From positions 1 to 64,000 of the forward strand of contig NZ_JAFCKQ010000044.1 of the NCBI RefSeq assembly GCF_018130215.1: a stretch of 64,000 bases of DNA. Direction: 5' to 3'. Below the pieces are notes generated by a model. That model was not told the DNA's origin. It made no database searches and saw only the letters and a program-made list of their open reading frames with translations. Position numbers and translations under genes: made by a program. Shown here one piece after another: positions 54,217 through 62,961 of this stretch. Source of the stretch: Bradyrhizobium jicamae (GTDB lineage: Bacteria > Pseudomonadota > Alphaproteobacteria > Rhizobiales > Xanthobacteraceae). Each line of letters opens with the position of its first letter. Positions within the stretch are counted from its first letter, which is position 1.

Positions 54217-56076
54217 CTACCCCGACGTCAGCAGATCCACCTTCGCATTGGCGACGATCAGTCGCTCAGCGAGCAGTTGCGCGAGATTGCGCATGATCTT
54301 CTCGCCCGCGCGCGGGTGCTGCTGGGCGAAGCGCTCGAAATCGCCGATCGTCATCTCATGGGCGGTGGCCGCCATGTCGGCCAGCACGTCGGCGGATCGT
54401 CTTGGCTCCAGCAGAGCCATCTCGCCGAAGGCCGTGCCAGCGGTCAGCGTCGCAAGGCGAATGCCGTCGGGCAAGGTGACATGGACCACGCCACTGCGCA
54501 GGAAGTACAGCGAGGCCGCCGCATCGCCCGCGGCGATGATCTTCTCGTTCGGCTGGTAGGTCCTGATCGCGCAGAGCCGGGCGAAATCGGCGAGTTCGGT
54601 TTCGCTCAACCCGGCGAGCAATGGCTGCTCGGAGAGCTCGGTGGTCTCCAGGAAGTCGATCGAGCCGCCATAGCGGTAGACGATCTGGTCTTCGGCCCAT
54701 TCGATCGCGGTGTCGAGCAGATAGAAATCCCTGATATTGCCAAGCCGGTTGGTCCACTCGCTGATCGTGCTCCATGCCCGCGAGGCCCGCTTGATGCCGG
54801 AGAGGATCACGGTGACGCCCAGCTCGGCGAGCTCCTTGAAGGCTTCCGCCACCAGGCGGGCGCCGGCCCGCGTCGTCGACGTGACACGGCGCAGATCGAA
54901 GATCACGAATTCCGGGCGCGGCGCGCCGGCGAGCCGGCGCGAGATGTAGTCGACATTGGACAGCGACAGCGTGCCGACCAGCTCGATGACACGGACCTCC
55001 TGGAAGTGCCTGGCCAGGATCTCCTGCTCCTGCGGCCGGCGCACGCGCCGCGACGGGTTCTTGCCGATATTGTAGTCGGCGATGATGCTGTGGCGCGCGT
55101 CGTCGGCGCGGTTGAGCATGTGCAGGTCGTAGTGCGCCGACAGCGACTCGCAGACCTTGATGCCGCGCACGCTGTTGCCGTGCTTGTCGAGCTTCGGCGA
55201 ATAGCTGCCGAGCCCGAGCCGCGCTGGCAGCGCCGCCAGGATGCCGCCGCCGACTCCGCTCTTGGCGGGAATGCCGACGCGGTAGATCCATTCGCCGGCA
55301 TAGTCGTACATGCCCGACGACGTCATCACCGAGAGCGTGCGCGCGATCGCGTAGGGCGTCACAACCTGCTCGCCGGTCAGCGGATTGACGCCGTGATTGG
55401 CAAGCGTCGCCGCCATCACGGCGATGTCGCGCGCGGTGACGAGGATGGCGCATTGCCGGAAATAGACATCGAGCACCGCAGGCACGTTGTCCGTGATCAC
55501 GCCGTTGGTACGCAGCAGGTAGCCGATCGCCCGGTTGCGGTCGCCGGTCGCGCTTTCCGATGCATAGACCGCCTCGTCGACACCAAGCTCGCGGCCGGCG
55601 AAGCGGCCGAGTGCGTGCCTGACATATTCGAACGCGCCGTCGCCCTTGGCGGCGTGGATCAGGCCGGAACAGGCGATCGCACCCGCATTGACCATCGGGT
55701 TGAACGGATGGTTCTCGGCGTTGAGCCGGATCGAGTTGAAGGGGTCGCCCGACGGCTCGACGCCGATCACGCTTTCCACCCGCTCGGCGCCCAGCGTGTC
55801 CAGCGCCAGCGCGAACACGAACGGCTTTGACATCGACTGGATCGTGAAGGGCACCCTGGTATCGCCGACCTCGTAGACATGGCCGTCGAGGGTCGCGAGG
55901 CTGATGCCAAAATGGGCAGGATCAGCCTTGCCGAGCTCGGGGATGTAGTCGGCGACGGCCCCGCCGGTCTCCGGCAGGAAGTCGGTGTAGCATTCGTGCA
56001 GGAAGCGCAGCAGCGGCGGCTGCGAACCGGCCCAGTTGATGGTGTTTGCGGTGACGGGAGGCGGCGACTGTTTCAT
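54217..56076 (-). CDS. glsA: Glutaminase A fused to STAS and cyclic-nucleotide-binding domains
   Basis: This 619-residue protein hydrolyses glutamine to glutamate and ammonia in its first part (about residues 20-320). It has the serine-protease-like nucleophile S81-M-S-K84, NPMVNAGAI with substrate Asn, and KSGVGGGI. Residues about 358-465 form a STAS domain (IELVGTLSLSNVDYIS, VIFDLRRVTSTTRAGARL). Residues about 487-605 form a cNMP-binding domain with PNEKIIAAGD and the phosphate-binding cassette FGEMALLEPRRSADV (Arg560 and Ser561 kept). This implies allosteric control by cAMP or cGMP. Ordinary glutaminases are about 310 residues. AGGAGG lies very close to the ATG at 56076. Confidence 0.93.
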   Translation of the reverse strand: MKQSPPPVTANTINWAGSQPPLLRFLHECYTDFLPETGGAVADYIPELGKADPAHFGISLATLDGHVYEVGDTRVPFTIQSMSKPFVFALALDTLGAERVESVIGVEPSGDPFNSIRLNAENHPFNPMVNAGAIACSGLIHAAKGDGAFEYVRHALGRFAGRELGVDEAVYASESATGDRNRAIGYLLRTNGVITDNVPAVLDVYFRQCAILVTARDIAVMAATLANHGVNPLTGEQVVTPYAIARTLSVMTSSGMYDYAGEWIYRVGIPAKSGVGGGILAALPARLGLGSYSPKLDKHGNSVRGIKVCESLSAHYDLHMLNRADDARHSIIADYNIGKNPSRRVRRPQEQEILARHFQEVRVIELVGTLSLSNVDYISRRLAGAPRPEFVIFDLRRVTSTTRAGARLVAEAFKELAELGVTVILSGIKRASRAWSTISEWTNRLGNIRDFYLLDTAIEWAEDQIVYRYGGSIDFLETTELSEQPLLAGLSETELADFARLCAIRTYQPNEKIIAAGDAAASLYFLRSGVVHVTLPDGIRLATLTAGTAFGEMALLEPRRSADVLADMAATAHEMTIGDFERFAQQHPRAGEKIMRNLAQLLAERLIVANAKVDLLTSG

Positions 56077-56362
56077 TGCCTCCTGTTGTGCAACGCAATC
56101 AGGGCGCGCGCAACCGAGCGGGCGATGCCGTTGGGTGCCAAGCAGGGTGGTCGGAATGGCCCGCAACCGGACGGCTATCGATCCCTCAGCGGCGTCAGCA
56201 AAGCGAGCGATCGCTCGCTAATTGTTTCGTCATACGAAACTTTCGCTTTGAAAACGTTTCCAACGCAAAACCGCGCGAAACGCTACTCCGCTCGAAAGAC
56301 GGAGTGCCCCTGACGCCGTCCCTGGGGCGAGCAAGCTTCGAGGGAAGTTTGGACGACTGCTC
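56077..56362. other. Glutaminase promoter region
   Basis: These 286 bases separate the glutaminase start and the biotin-carrier stop. They contain the palindrome at 56224-56240 and an AT-richer stretch around 56220-56280 that is a likely promoter. I see no gene. Confidence 0.45.
56224..56240. promoter_or_regulatory. Candidate IclR operator upstream of glutaminase
   Basis: GTTTCG-TCATA-CGAAAC is a perfect 6-bp inverted repeat with a 5-base spacer. It has the same architecture as ATTCCG-TCACA-CGGAAT at the iclR start, with 12 of 17 bases identical and symmetric differences. It lies 148 bases upstream of the glutaminase ATG. Confidence 0.5.
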
Positions 56363-56584
56363 TCAGGTCTCGACGATTGCGATCGCTTGGCCTTCGGCGA
56401 TCACATCGTCAATCTTGACCAGAATCGACTTGATTTTGCCTGCGGCCGTCGATGTGACCGGGATTTCCATCTTCATCGCTTCGACGAAGGCAATTTCGTC
56501 ACCGTCACCGATGCTGCTTCCGGCTTGAACGGGAAGCGCGCAGACGCGCCCCGCGACTTCGGCCACGACCTTGATATCTGGCAT
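56363..56584 (-). CDS. Biotin/lipoyl-binding carrier protein (biotin carboxyl carrier type)
   Basis: This 73-residue single-domain carrier has the biotinylation motif EAMKME with modified Lys38, and the paired hammerhead strands VAGRVCALPVQAGSSIGDGD and AAGKIKSILVKIDDVIAEGQ. It is a minimal biotin carrier lacking the Pro/Ala-rich leader of AccB. It is divergent from IclR and the carboxyltransferase at 57.6 kb, for which it is the obvious carrier. No biotin carboxylase gene is adjacent. Confidence 0.88.
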   Translation of the reverse strand: MPDIKVVAEVAGRVCALPVQAGSSIGDGDEIAFVEAMKMEIPVTSTAAGKIKSILVKIDDVIAEGQAIAIVET

Positions 56585-56677
56585 TCCACTCTCCGATACC
56601 GGCCTGCCAGAAATTTCATCCGGCGAACGGCTTTTTGTTGTGGCCGCACATTGCCTGATGTAGCTTGATCAGCAAGT

Positions 56678-56702
56678 GGAATTTTATTCCGTCACACGGA
56701 AT
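56678..56702. promoter_or_regulatory. Overlapping IclR-type palindromes at the iclR start
   Basis: Half-sites alternate: GGAAT (56678-56682), ATTCC (56686-56690) and GGAAT (56698-56702). They form GGAAT-TTT-ATTCC and ATTCCG-TCACA-CGGAAT. Both lie between the divergent biotin-carrier and iclR genes, and the second overlaps the ATG at 56701. They fit an autoregulatory IclR operator. Confidence 0.6.
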
Positions 56703-57690
56703 GGAGCCTATAAAGATGGGACGGCGCTCGGAACGGCTTAGCAGGCAGGGAATGCTCGCCAGCGAGACTGGTGATGACGATGTGATTCAGGTGGTGTCGC
56801 GCGCATTCGATGTGTTGCGATGCTTCGAAGGGCACGAATCTCGGTTGGGCAATCTCGAGATTTCCAACCGCTGCGGCCTGCCGCGCTCGACGGTGTCGCG
56901 CCTGACGCACACGCTGACGCGGATGGGACAGCTCGTTTATCTGCCGCGCGATCAGAAATATCGCATCGGCCCGAGCGCGGTGGCGATGAGCACCACGATG
57001 ATGAAGGGATTGCAGCTGCGCAACCTGATCCGGCTGCGCCTGCAGGACGTCGCCGACCAGTTGCCCGGCACCGTGGGCTTCGTGATCCCGGACCGCTTTC
57101 ACCTGGTCTATCTGGAATTCGCCCGCGCCGCGAACGCGCTCGGCCTGCACGAAGCGACCGGCAGCCGCATATCGATGGCGACCACCGCCGCCGGCCACGC
57201 CTATACCGCGGCGCTCGATCCCGTCGTCGGCGACGCGCTGATCGCTGAGATGGAGCGTGAGATCCCCGACGGAGCGAAGCTGCTCACGCCGCGCATCGAA
57301 GCCAATCGCCGTCATCTGCGCGAGCGCGGTTATGTGGTCGCCTGCGGCCTGTGGAGCCCGCACATCAACGGCGTCGGCGTGCCGCTGTGGTCGCCGCAGT
57401 ACCAGACCTACGTCGTCACTACGATCGGCCTGCTTTCGGCGATGTATGACGAGAAGCGGCTGCATGCGGAGGTCGCGCCGCAGATGATCGAGCTTGGTGC
57501 CACGCTTGCCAGCCTGCTTGAAGGCGCCGAAGGCGATATCTTCAGCAATCGGATCGAACGCAAGTCGCTTCCGGTGACCGCTCATAACAATAATAAAATC
57601 ATCAGGACGGAGGCATTGAATGAACTGGAAGCCGGAACTCGACGACCTCGCCCGGCGCGAAGCGTTCGCGCGGGAGATGGGAGGCGTTGA
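56701..57690 (+). CDS. IclR-family transcriptional regulator
   Basis: This 329-residue regulator has an N-terminal winged helix (VVSRAFDVLRCFEG, LGNLEISNRCGLPRSTVSRLTHTL, about residues 30-85) and a C-terminal effector domain (VIPDRFHLVYLEFARAANA, ATTAAGHAYTAAL, GVGVPLW). It is longer than usual (250-280) because of a polar C-terminal tail that overlaps the carboxyltransferase gene by 71 bases in another frame. The start could be 56701 or 56716; the latter leaves the palindrome free. It probably regulates the adjoining carboxylase genes and possibly glutaminase. Confidence 0.85.
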   Translation: MEPIKMGRRSERLSRQGMLASETGDDDVIQVVSRAFDVLRCFEGHESRLGNLEISNRCGLPRSTVSRLTHTLTRMGQLVYLPRDQKYRIGPSAVAMSTTMMKGLQLRNLIRLRLQDVADQLPGTVGFVIPDRFHLVYLEFARAANALGLHEATGSRISMATTAAGHAYTAALDPVVGDALIAEMEREIPDGAKLLTPRIEANRRHLRERGYVVACGLWSPHINGVGVPLWSPQYQTYVVTTIGLLSAMYDEKRLHAEVAPQMIELGATLASLLEGAEGDIFSNRIERKSLPVTAHNNNKIIRTEALNELEAGTRRPRPARSVRAGDGRR

Positions 57691-59179
57691 CAAGGTCAAG
57701 CGGCAGCGCGACCAGGGCCGGCTCACCGTCCGCGAGCGGATCGATGGACTGGTGGACCAGCAGAGCTTCCATGAGGTCGGTGCGATCTCCGGCATCGCCG
57801 AATATGACGAGAACAACGAACTCAGGCATCTGACGCCGGCGAACTGCGTGTTCGGCCGCGCCCGGGTCGACGGCCGCACCGTGGTTGTCGTCGGCGACGA
57901 CTTCACCGTGCGCGGCGGGTCGGCGGACGCATCGATTTCCGCCAAGCCGCTGATGGCGGAGGAGATGGCGCACGACTTCCGCCTGCCCATCATCCGCGTC
58001 ATCGAGGGCTCCGGCGGCGGCGGCTCGGTGAAGACGATCGAGACCAAGGGCGCTGCCAATCTGCCGGGCGGCGTCGGCGGTACGCGCTGGTACTGGTACA
58101 CGACCGCCAATCTGGCGCGCGTGCCCGTGGTCGGGCTCGGGCTCGGCTCGGTGGCGGGTCTCGGCGCTGCGCGGCTGGCCGCGACGCATTATTCGGTCAT
58201 GACCAAAAGCTCGGCGATGTTCGTCGCCGGCCCGCCGGTGGTGAAGCGGCTCGGCCAGGACCTGACCAAGCAGGAGCTCGGCGGCGCCGACATCCAGACC
58301 CGCGCCGGTGCGATCGATCAGGCTGTCGATACCGAGGAAGAGGCGTTCGAATGCGCAAGGCGCTTCCTGTCCTACCTGCCGTCGTCAGTCTATGACCTGC
58401 CCCCGACGATTCCCTGCACCGACGATCCCGAGCGGGCGGAGGAGCAGCTGCTGAAGGCGGTGCCGCGAAATCGCCGACAGGTCTACAAGATGCGGCCGAT
58501 CATCGAGGCTGTGGTCGACCAGGGCTCGTTCTTCGAGGTATCGGCCAATTTCGGCCGGCCGATCATTACCGGCCTGGCGCGGGTCGAGGGCAGGGCGGTA
58601 CTGCTGCTCGCAAGCGATCCTTTCCATTATGGCGGCTCGTGGACCGCCGATGCCTGCCAGAAGGTGGTGCGCTGGGTCGACTTTGCCGAGACCTTCCATC
58701 TGCCGGTCGTCTATCTGATGGACTGCCCCGGCTTCATGATCGGGCTGGAGGCGGAGAAGTCCGCCACCATCCGCCACGGCGTGCGGGCGATGGCGGCGGT
58801 CAATCAGAGCACGGTGCCGTGGTGCACCATTATCATCCGCAACGCCTTCGGCGTCGCCGGCGTGGTGCATCAGCCGGCCAACCGCTTCTCGATGCGCTAC
58901 GCCTGGCCGTCGGCCTATTGGGGCTCGCTGCCGCTGGAAGGCGGCATCGAGGCGGCCTACCGCGCCGAGATCGATGCGGCTGCCGATCCCGCCGCCAAGC
59001 TGCGCGAGATCGAGGATCGCCTCAACAAGCTGCGCTCGCCGTTCCGCTCGGCCGAGAAGTTCTGGGTCGAGGAGGTGATCGACCCGCGCAAGACGCGCTC
59101 GCTGCTCTGCGAGTTCGCGCGTCTCGCCGAACCGATCCGCACGCCCGGGCCACCCGGCAACATGTCGACGCGGCCGTAG
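57620..59179 (+). CDS. Acyl-CoA carboxylase carboxyltransferase (beta) subunit
   Basis: This 519-residue crotonase-fold enzyme of the propionyl/methylcrotonyl-CoA carboxylase type transfers a carboxyl group from carboxybiotin to an acyl-CoA. N-domain motifs are GRLTVRERIDGLVD, VIEGSGGGGSV and GLGSVAGLGAARLA. C-domain motifs are VYLMDCPGFMIGLEAEKS, IIIRNAFGVAG and WPSAYWGSLPLEGGIEAAY. GGAGG (57609-57613) precedes the ATG by six bases, inside the iclR 3' end. The carrier is the 73-residue protein divergent upstream; the biotin carboxylase must be encoded elsewhere. The acyl-CoA substrate is not determined. Confidence 0.92.
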   Translation: MNWKPELDDLARREAFAREMGGVDKVKRQRDQGRLTVRERIDGLVDQQSFHEVGAISGIAEYDENNELRHLTPANCVFGRARVDGRTVVVVGDDFTVRGGSADASISAKPLMAEEMAHDFRLPIIRVIEGSGGGGSVKTIETKGAANLPGGVGGTRWYWYTTANLARVPVVGLGLGSVAGLGAARLAATHYSVMTKSSAMFVAGPPVVKRLGQDLTKQELGGADIQTRAGAIDQAVDTEEEAFECARRFLSYLPSSVYDLPPTIPCTDDPERAEEQLLKAVPRNRRQVYKMRPIIEAVVDQGSFFEVSANFGRPIITGLARVEGRAVLLLASDPFHYGGSWTADACQKVVRWVDFAETFHLPVVYLMDCPGFMIGLEAEKSATIRHGVRAMAAVNQSTVPWCTIIIRNAFGVAGVVHQPANRFSMRYAWPSAYWGSLPLEGGIEAAYRAEIDAAADPAAKLREIEDRLNKLRSPFRSAEKFWVEEVIDPRKTRSLLCEFARLAEPIRTPGPPGNMSTRP

Positions 59180-59190
59180 GAGAGCAACGC

Positions 59191-60357
59191 CTAGGACTCG
59201 CTTTCGCGATGCACGTCGTGGATCACGATGCCCATGCCGTTCTGGGGCATCCTGATCCAGTCGCGCCGCTTCAGCGAGCGCCTGGTGTCCTCGTGTCCGC
59301 TGACCCAATGCTCGCGCATCGAGGTGCCCGAGAATTCGTGGTCCTTGGCGTCGCCTTCATAGGCCTTCTGCTGATAGATCAGCTGCAGCAGCGTGATGCC
59401 CGGCAACTTGCTGTTCGATTTCTTGAGCTGACGTTCCTCCTCCGACAGCTGCCCGTCGGGGATCTTCGACAGCGCCGTGTGCAGGGCGCAGCGCAGATTG
59501 TAGGTCTTGCGGTAGACGTCGGTGTTGTAGCGGGTGCGCGAGGAATACATGATGTCCTTGTGGCGGGCCATCACGTCCTGGATGTCGCGCGGCAGCGCGC
59601 CACGAGCCGAGAACAGGTCGACCTGGAACACCAGCGAGTTCGCGTTGTCCTCCTGATCGAGCAGATGCTGCAGCGGCGTGTTTGAGACGATGCCGCCATC
59701 CCAGAAATGATCGGTGCCGACCTTCACCATCGGCAGCGCCGGCGGCAGAGCGCCGCTCGCCATGATGTGCTCCGGGATGATCTCGTCATGGGCGTTGTCG
59801 AAATAGATGAAATTGCCCGAGAGCACGTTCACCGCGCCGACCGCGAAGCGCATCTTCTTGGAGTTGATGCGATCGAAATCGACCAGCTCGAGCAGCGACT
59901 CGCGCAAGGGGGTGGTGTCGTAATAGCTGGTGGCGGTGCGCGCGCCGGTCGGGCTGAACCACGGATTGCCGGCGTGCGGCGTGAAGAAGCCGGGCTGGCC
60001 GAGCGTCGTGGTCAGCCATGAGCTGGTGAAGTTGCGGGCCTTGCGGAAGATGTCGCCATCCGGCGTGTAGTACCAGATCTTGCGGCTGGTGATGCGATCC
60101 CAGAACGTGTGCAGCCGCTCCAGCCGCTTCTCCGGCGGATTGCCGGCGATGATCGCCGAGTTGATCGCGCCGATCGAGACGCCGCAGACCCAGTCCGGTT
60201 CGATATTGGATTCATGCAGCGCCTGGTAGACGCCGGCCTGGTAGGCGCCGAGCGCTCCGCCGCCCTGCAGCACCAGTGCCACGCGGTCGCAGCCTGTGGG
60301 CCGCCAGCCCGGCGTCGCATGATCGTAATCTTCGACTTGAGGTGACCGCGCATCCAT
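59191..60357 (-). CDS. Patatin-like phospholipase
   Basis: This 388-residue lipid acyl hydrolase has the oxyanion motif QGGGALGAYQ, the nucleophile Ser61 in CGVSIGAIN and the catalytic Asp in DGGIVSNTPL. It belongs to the group with a C-terminal DUF3734-type extension (about residues 270-388). There is no signal peptide, so it is cytosolic or membrane-associated. The start at 60357 gives a sensible N-terminus; the frame is open to 60480 but that part is Arg-rich. It converges on the carboxyltransferase with an 11-base gap. Confidence 0.9.
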   Translation of the reverse strand: MDARSPQVEDYDHATPGWRPTGCDRVALVLQGGGALGAYQAGVYQALHESNIEPDWVCGVSIGAINSAIIAGNPPEKRLERLHTFWDRITSRKIWYYTPDGDIFRKARNFTSSWLTTTLGQPGFFTPHAGNPWFSPTGARTATSYYDTTPLRESLLELVDFDRINSKKMRFAVGAVNVLSGNFIYFDNAHDEIIPEHIMASGALPPALPMVKVGTDHFWDGGIVSNTPLQHLLDQEDNANSLVFQVDLFSARGALPRDIQDVMARHKDIMYSSRTRYNTDVYRKTYNLRCALHTALSKIPDGQLSEEERQLKKSNSKLPGITLLQLIYQQKAYEGDAKDHEFSGTSMREHWVSGHEDTRRSLKRRDWIRMPQNGMGIVIHDVHRESES

Positions 60358-60562
60358 GACCGTACTCCAGTTTGCGGCGAGAATTGAGCGCGCCAATGAC
60401 GCCGTGATGACAACCCGCCGCCTGCGGACGGCACATCTGATGCGCGCGCCCGCATGGCCTCGTGGCCGGGCATGGGTCATGCGGCTGACGGAAATCCCTC
60501 ATATCGCCGTCAATCTCGGCCGCTAGCCTTGCCGCAACATCTTCAGACAGGGGGATTTTGCG
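60358..60562. other. Divergent promoter region, patatin/acetoacetate decarboxylase
   Basis: These 205 bases separate the divergent patatin and acetoacetate decarboxylase genes. They hold AGGGGGA at about 60548-60554 as the decarboxylase ribosome binding site. No other feature is seen. Confidence 0.4.
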
Positions 60563-61345
60563 ATGCGCAGGGAAGATCTGCTCAAGCTTCCGTCGATGCC
60601 GGCCGCGGGTCCGAGCTATCCCGCCGGCCCCTACCGTTTCGTCGATCGCGAATTCCTGGTCATCACCTACGAGACCGATCCGGAGCTCATCCGCGCCGGC
60701 TTGCCCGAGCCGCTGGCGCCGATCGCGGATCCGATCGTGCATTACGAATGGATCAGGATGCCCGACTCTTCCGGCTTCGGCAGCTACACCGAGTCCGGCC
60801 TCGTGATCCCCGCGAAGCTGCACGGCGAGGACGTCAACTTCGTCTGCCAGATGTATCTCGACGATGATCCGCCGATCGCGGCGGGGCGCGAGATCTGGGG
60901 CTTTCCCAAGAAATACGCCCACCCCAAGCTCGAGATCGTCAAGGACACGCTGACCGGCACGCTGGAATATGCCGGCCAGCTCGTCGCCATGGGCACCATG
61001 GGTTACAAGCACGAGAGCATGGCGGGCAATGGCGACGTCACCCGCGCCACGCTGTCGAAGACGCAGATCAATCTGAAGATGATCCCCGGCGTCGACGGCC
61101 GCCTCGAGGTCTGCCAGCTGGTTGCGATCAACCTCACCGACATCGTCGTCAAGGGCTCGTGGATCGGGCCCGGTCGGCTGCATCTGGTGCCGCATGTCAA
61201 CGCGCCGGTGGCTGATTTCCCGGTCAAGCGCGTGGTCGGTGCGCATCATTATATCGCCGACCTGACGCTGCCGTTCGGCCGTGTCGTGCACGATTACAAC
61301 AAGCAGGCCGTTGAATCCGAGCCGACCGGCCTCGCTGCGGAATAA
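60563..61345 (+). CDS. adc: Acetoacetate decarboxylase
   Basis: This 260-residue protein converts acetoacetate to acetone and CO2, or a related 3-keto acid. The Schiff-base Lys is K116 in GREIWGFPKKYAHP, with the neighbouring Lys117 that lowers its pKa. The VNFVCQMYLDDDPPIAAGRE strand and the C-terminal hydrophobic pocket region fit the family. In this neighbourhood of CoA-metabolism genes (carboxylase, thiolases) it may drain a keto acid from lipid or branched-chain catabolism. Confidence 0.92.
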   Translation: MRREDLLKLPSMPAAGPSYPAGPYRFVDREFLVITYETDPELIRAGLPEPLAPIADPIVHYEWIRMPDSSGFGSYTESGLVIPAKLHGEDVNFVCQMYLDDDPPIAAGREIWGFPKKYAHPKLEIVKDTLTGTLEYAGQLVAMGTMGYKHESMAGNGDVTRATLSKTQINLKMIPGVDGRLEVCQLVAINLTDIVVKGSWIGPGRLHLVPHVNAPVADFPVKRVVGAHHYIADLTLPFGRVVHDYNKQAVESEPTGLAAE

Positions 61346-61396
61346 GGACGTCGCCCGGTGACTGGTGGCGCGCAATGGCCTTGCGCGCCATTTTCG

Positions 61397-62701
61397 TCAG
61401 GCTGCCACCGGTTTGGCCTGCGGTTGCGTCTGTGGCTGCGGCCGCGAGATCGCCAGCACCAGCCCGGATGCGATCACGCATAGCGCACCGGCGATGAAGA
61501 AAGCCGGCAGATAGCTCGAATAGATCGTCCGCGACAGTCCGGCGCCGAACGCCGCGGCACCGGCGCCGAGCTGATGGCCGGCAAAGATCCAGCCGAATAC
61601 CAGATTGGCGCGCTCGGCGCCGAAACGCTGCGCGGTGAGCCGCACCGTCGGCGGCACGGTCGCGATCCAGTCCAGCCCGTAGAACATCGCAAACACCGAT
61701 AGCCCGTAGAACGTGAAGTCGGAGTACGGCAGCCAGATCAGCGACAGCCCGCGCAGGCCGTAATACCAGAACAGCAGGTAGCGATTGTCGAAACGGTCCG
61801 ACAGCCAGCCCGAGATGATGGTGCCAAAGAAGTCGAAGATGCCCATCGCGGCGAGCAGGCTCGCGGCCTGGACTTGCGGGATGCCGTAGTCGAGGCACAT
61901 CGGGATCAGATGGACCTGCACCAGGCCGTTGGTCGAGGCGCCGCAGACGAAGAAGGTCGCGAACAGGATCCAGAACGCCAGTGATTTCGAGGAGTCGCGC
62001 AGCGTGCCGAGCGCGGCGGCCATGATCGGCGTATTGGCCGGCGGCGGGGCGGGGAGCGGCGCGGTACCCTCATCGCCGAACGGGCGCAGGCCGACATCGC
62101 TCGGCCGGTCGCGCATCACCATCAGCACGGCGAAGGCGGCGACACCGAGCACGACGCAGACCAGCCCCAGCGCGACGCGCCAGCCGTAGTGCTCGGTCAG
62201 GGTCGCGAGCAGCGGCAGGAAGGCGAGCTGCCCCGTCGCGACGCTCGCGGTCATCATGCCGATCACGAGGCCGCGGCGCGCCACGAACCAGCGCGTCGCA
62301 ATCGTCGCGCCCAGCACCAGCGCGGTCATGCCGGTGCCGATCCCGATCACGACGCCCCACAGCAGCATCAGCTGCCACACCTGGGTCATGAACAGCGAGG
62401 CGACGAGGCCGGACACCACGATCAGCTGCGCGGCCAGCGTCACGTTGCGAAGGCCATAGCGGTTCATCAGCGCCGCGGCGAACGGCGCCATCAGCCCGAA
62501 CAGGATGAAGCGGATCGACAGCGCCGAGGAGATCTCCGCGGTGCTCCAGCCGAACTCCTTTTGCAGCGGCACGATGAAGACGCCGGGCGCGCCGACGGTG
62601 CCGGCCGAGATCAGCGCGGCCAGGAAGGTGACGCCGACCATCACCCAGCCATAGTGGATGTTGCGGCGGGCGAGGGTCGAAGCAAGCCAGTTCGAGATCA
62701 T
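61397..62701 (-). CDS. MFS transporter (monocarboxylate/oxalate-formate antiporter-like)
   Basis: This 434-residue 12-helix transporter begins at RRNIHYGWVMVGVTFLAAL, typical of the OFA/MCT branch. Early motifs are GVFIVPLQKEFGWSTAEISSALSIRFI and LMNRYGLRNV (the loop 2-3 motif). The ATG at 62701 was chosen; a TTG at 62746 with a 15-residue extension is possible. It converges on acetoacetate decarboxylase with a 51-base gap. The substrate is probably a carboxylate, by family only. Confidence 0.88.
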   Translation of the reverse strand: MISNWLASTLARRNIHYGWVMVGVTFLAALISAGTVGAPGVFIVPLQKEFGWSTAEISSALSIRFILFGLMAPFAAALMNRYGLRNVTLAAQLIVVSGLVASLFMTQVWQLMLLWGVVIGIGTGMTALVLGATIATRWFVARRGLVIGMMTASVATGQLAFLPLLATLTEHYGWRVALGLVCVVLGVAAFAVLMVMRDRPSDVGLRPFGDEGTAPLPAPPPANTPIMAAALGTLRDSSKSLAFWILFATFFVCGASTNGLVQVHLIPMCLDYGIPQVQAASLLAAMGIFDFFGTIISGWLSDRFDNRYLLFWYYGLRGLSLIWLPYSDFTFYGLSVFAMFYGLDWIATVPPTVRLTAQRFGAERANLVFGWIFAGHQLGAGAAAFGAGLSRTIYSSYLPAFFIAGALCVIASGLVLAISRPQPQTQPQAKPVAA

Positions 62702-62848
62702 TGTGTACCGGATGAAATGCGGTGCGGGTTTATCGTTGATGCGCAATATGCCATGGGAATGCGATGACTAAAATGCCATAGTTCCCTCGTTTTCGGACAT
62801 ATTCCGGCGATCTAAGGGATGGCAAATGTCCGATGTCCGGAACGGTTT

Positions 62849-62933
62849 GTCATCGCGAGGAGCGATTGCGACGAAGCAATCCACGTTTCCGCGTATGCGG
62901 CGCGGTGGATTGCTTCGCTTCGCTCGCAATGAC
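62849..62933. repeat. BIME-like palindromic repeat
   Basis: The outer arms GTCATCGCGAG (62849-62859) and CTCGCAATGAC (62923-62933) match at 10 of 11 positions. The inner arms GAAGCAATCCAC (62873-62884) and GTGGATTGCTTC (62905-62916) are perfect. The apex contains TTTCCGCGTATGCGGCGC. It is a dispersed intergenic element of the type I recall from Bradyrhizobium, here between the MFS and thiolase genes. Confidence 0.8.
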
Positions 62934-62961
62934 GAAGACACGAGGTTCGTGACGCATCACC

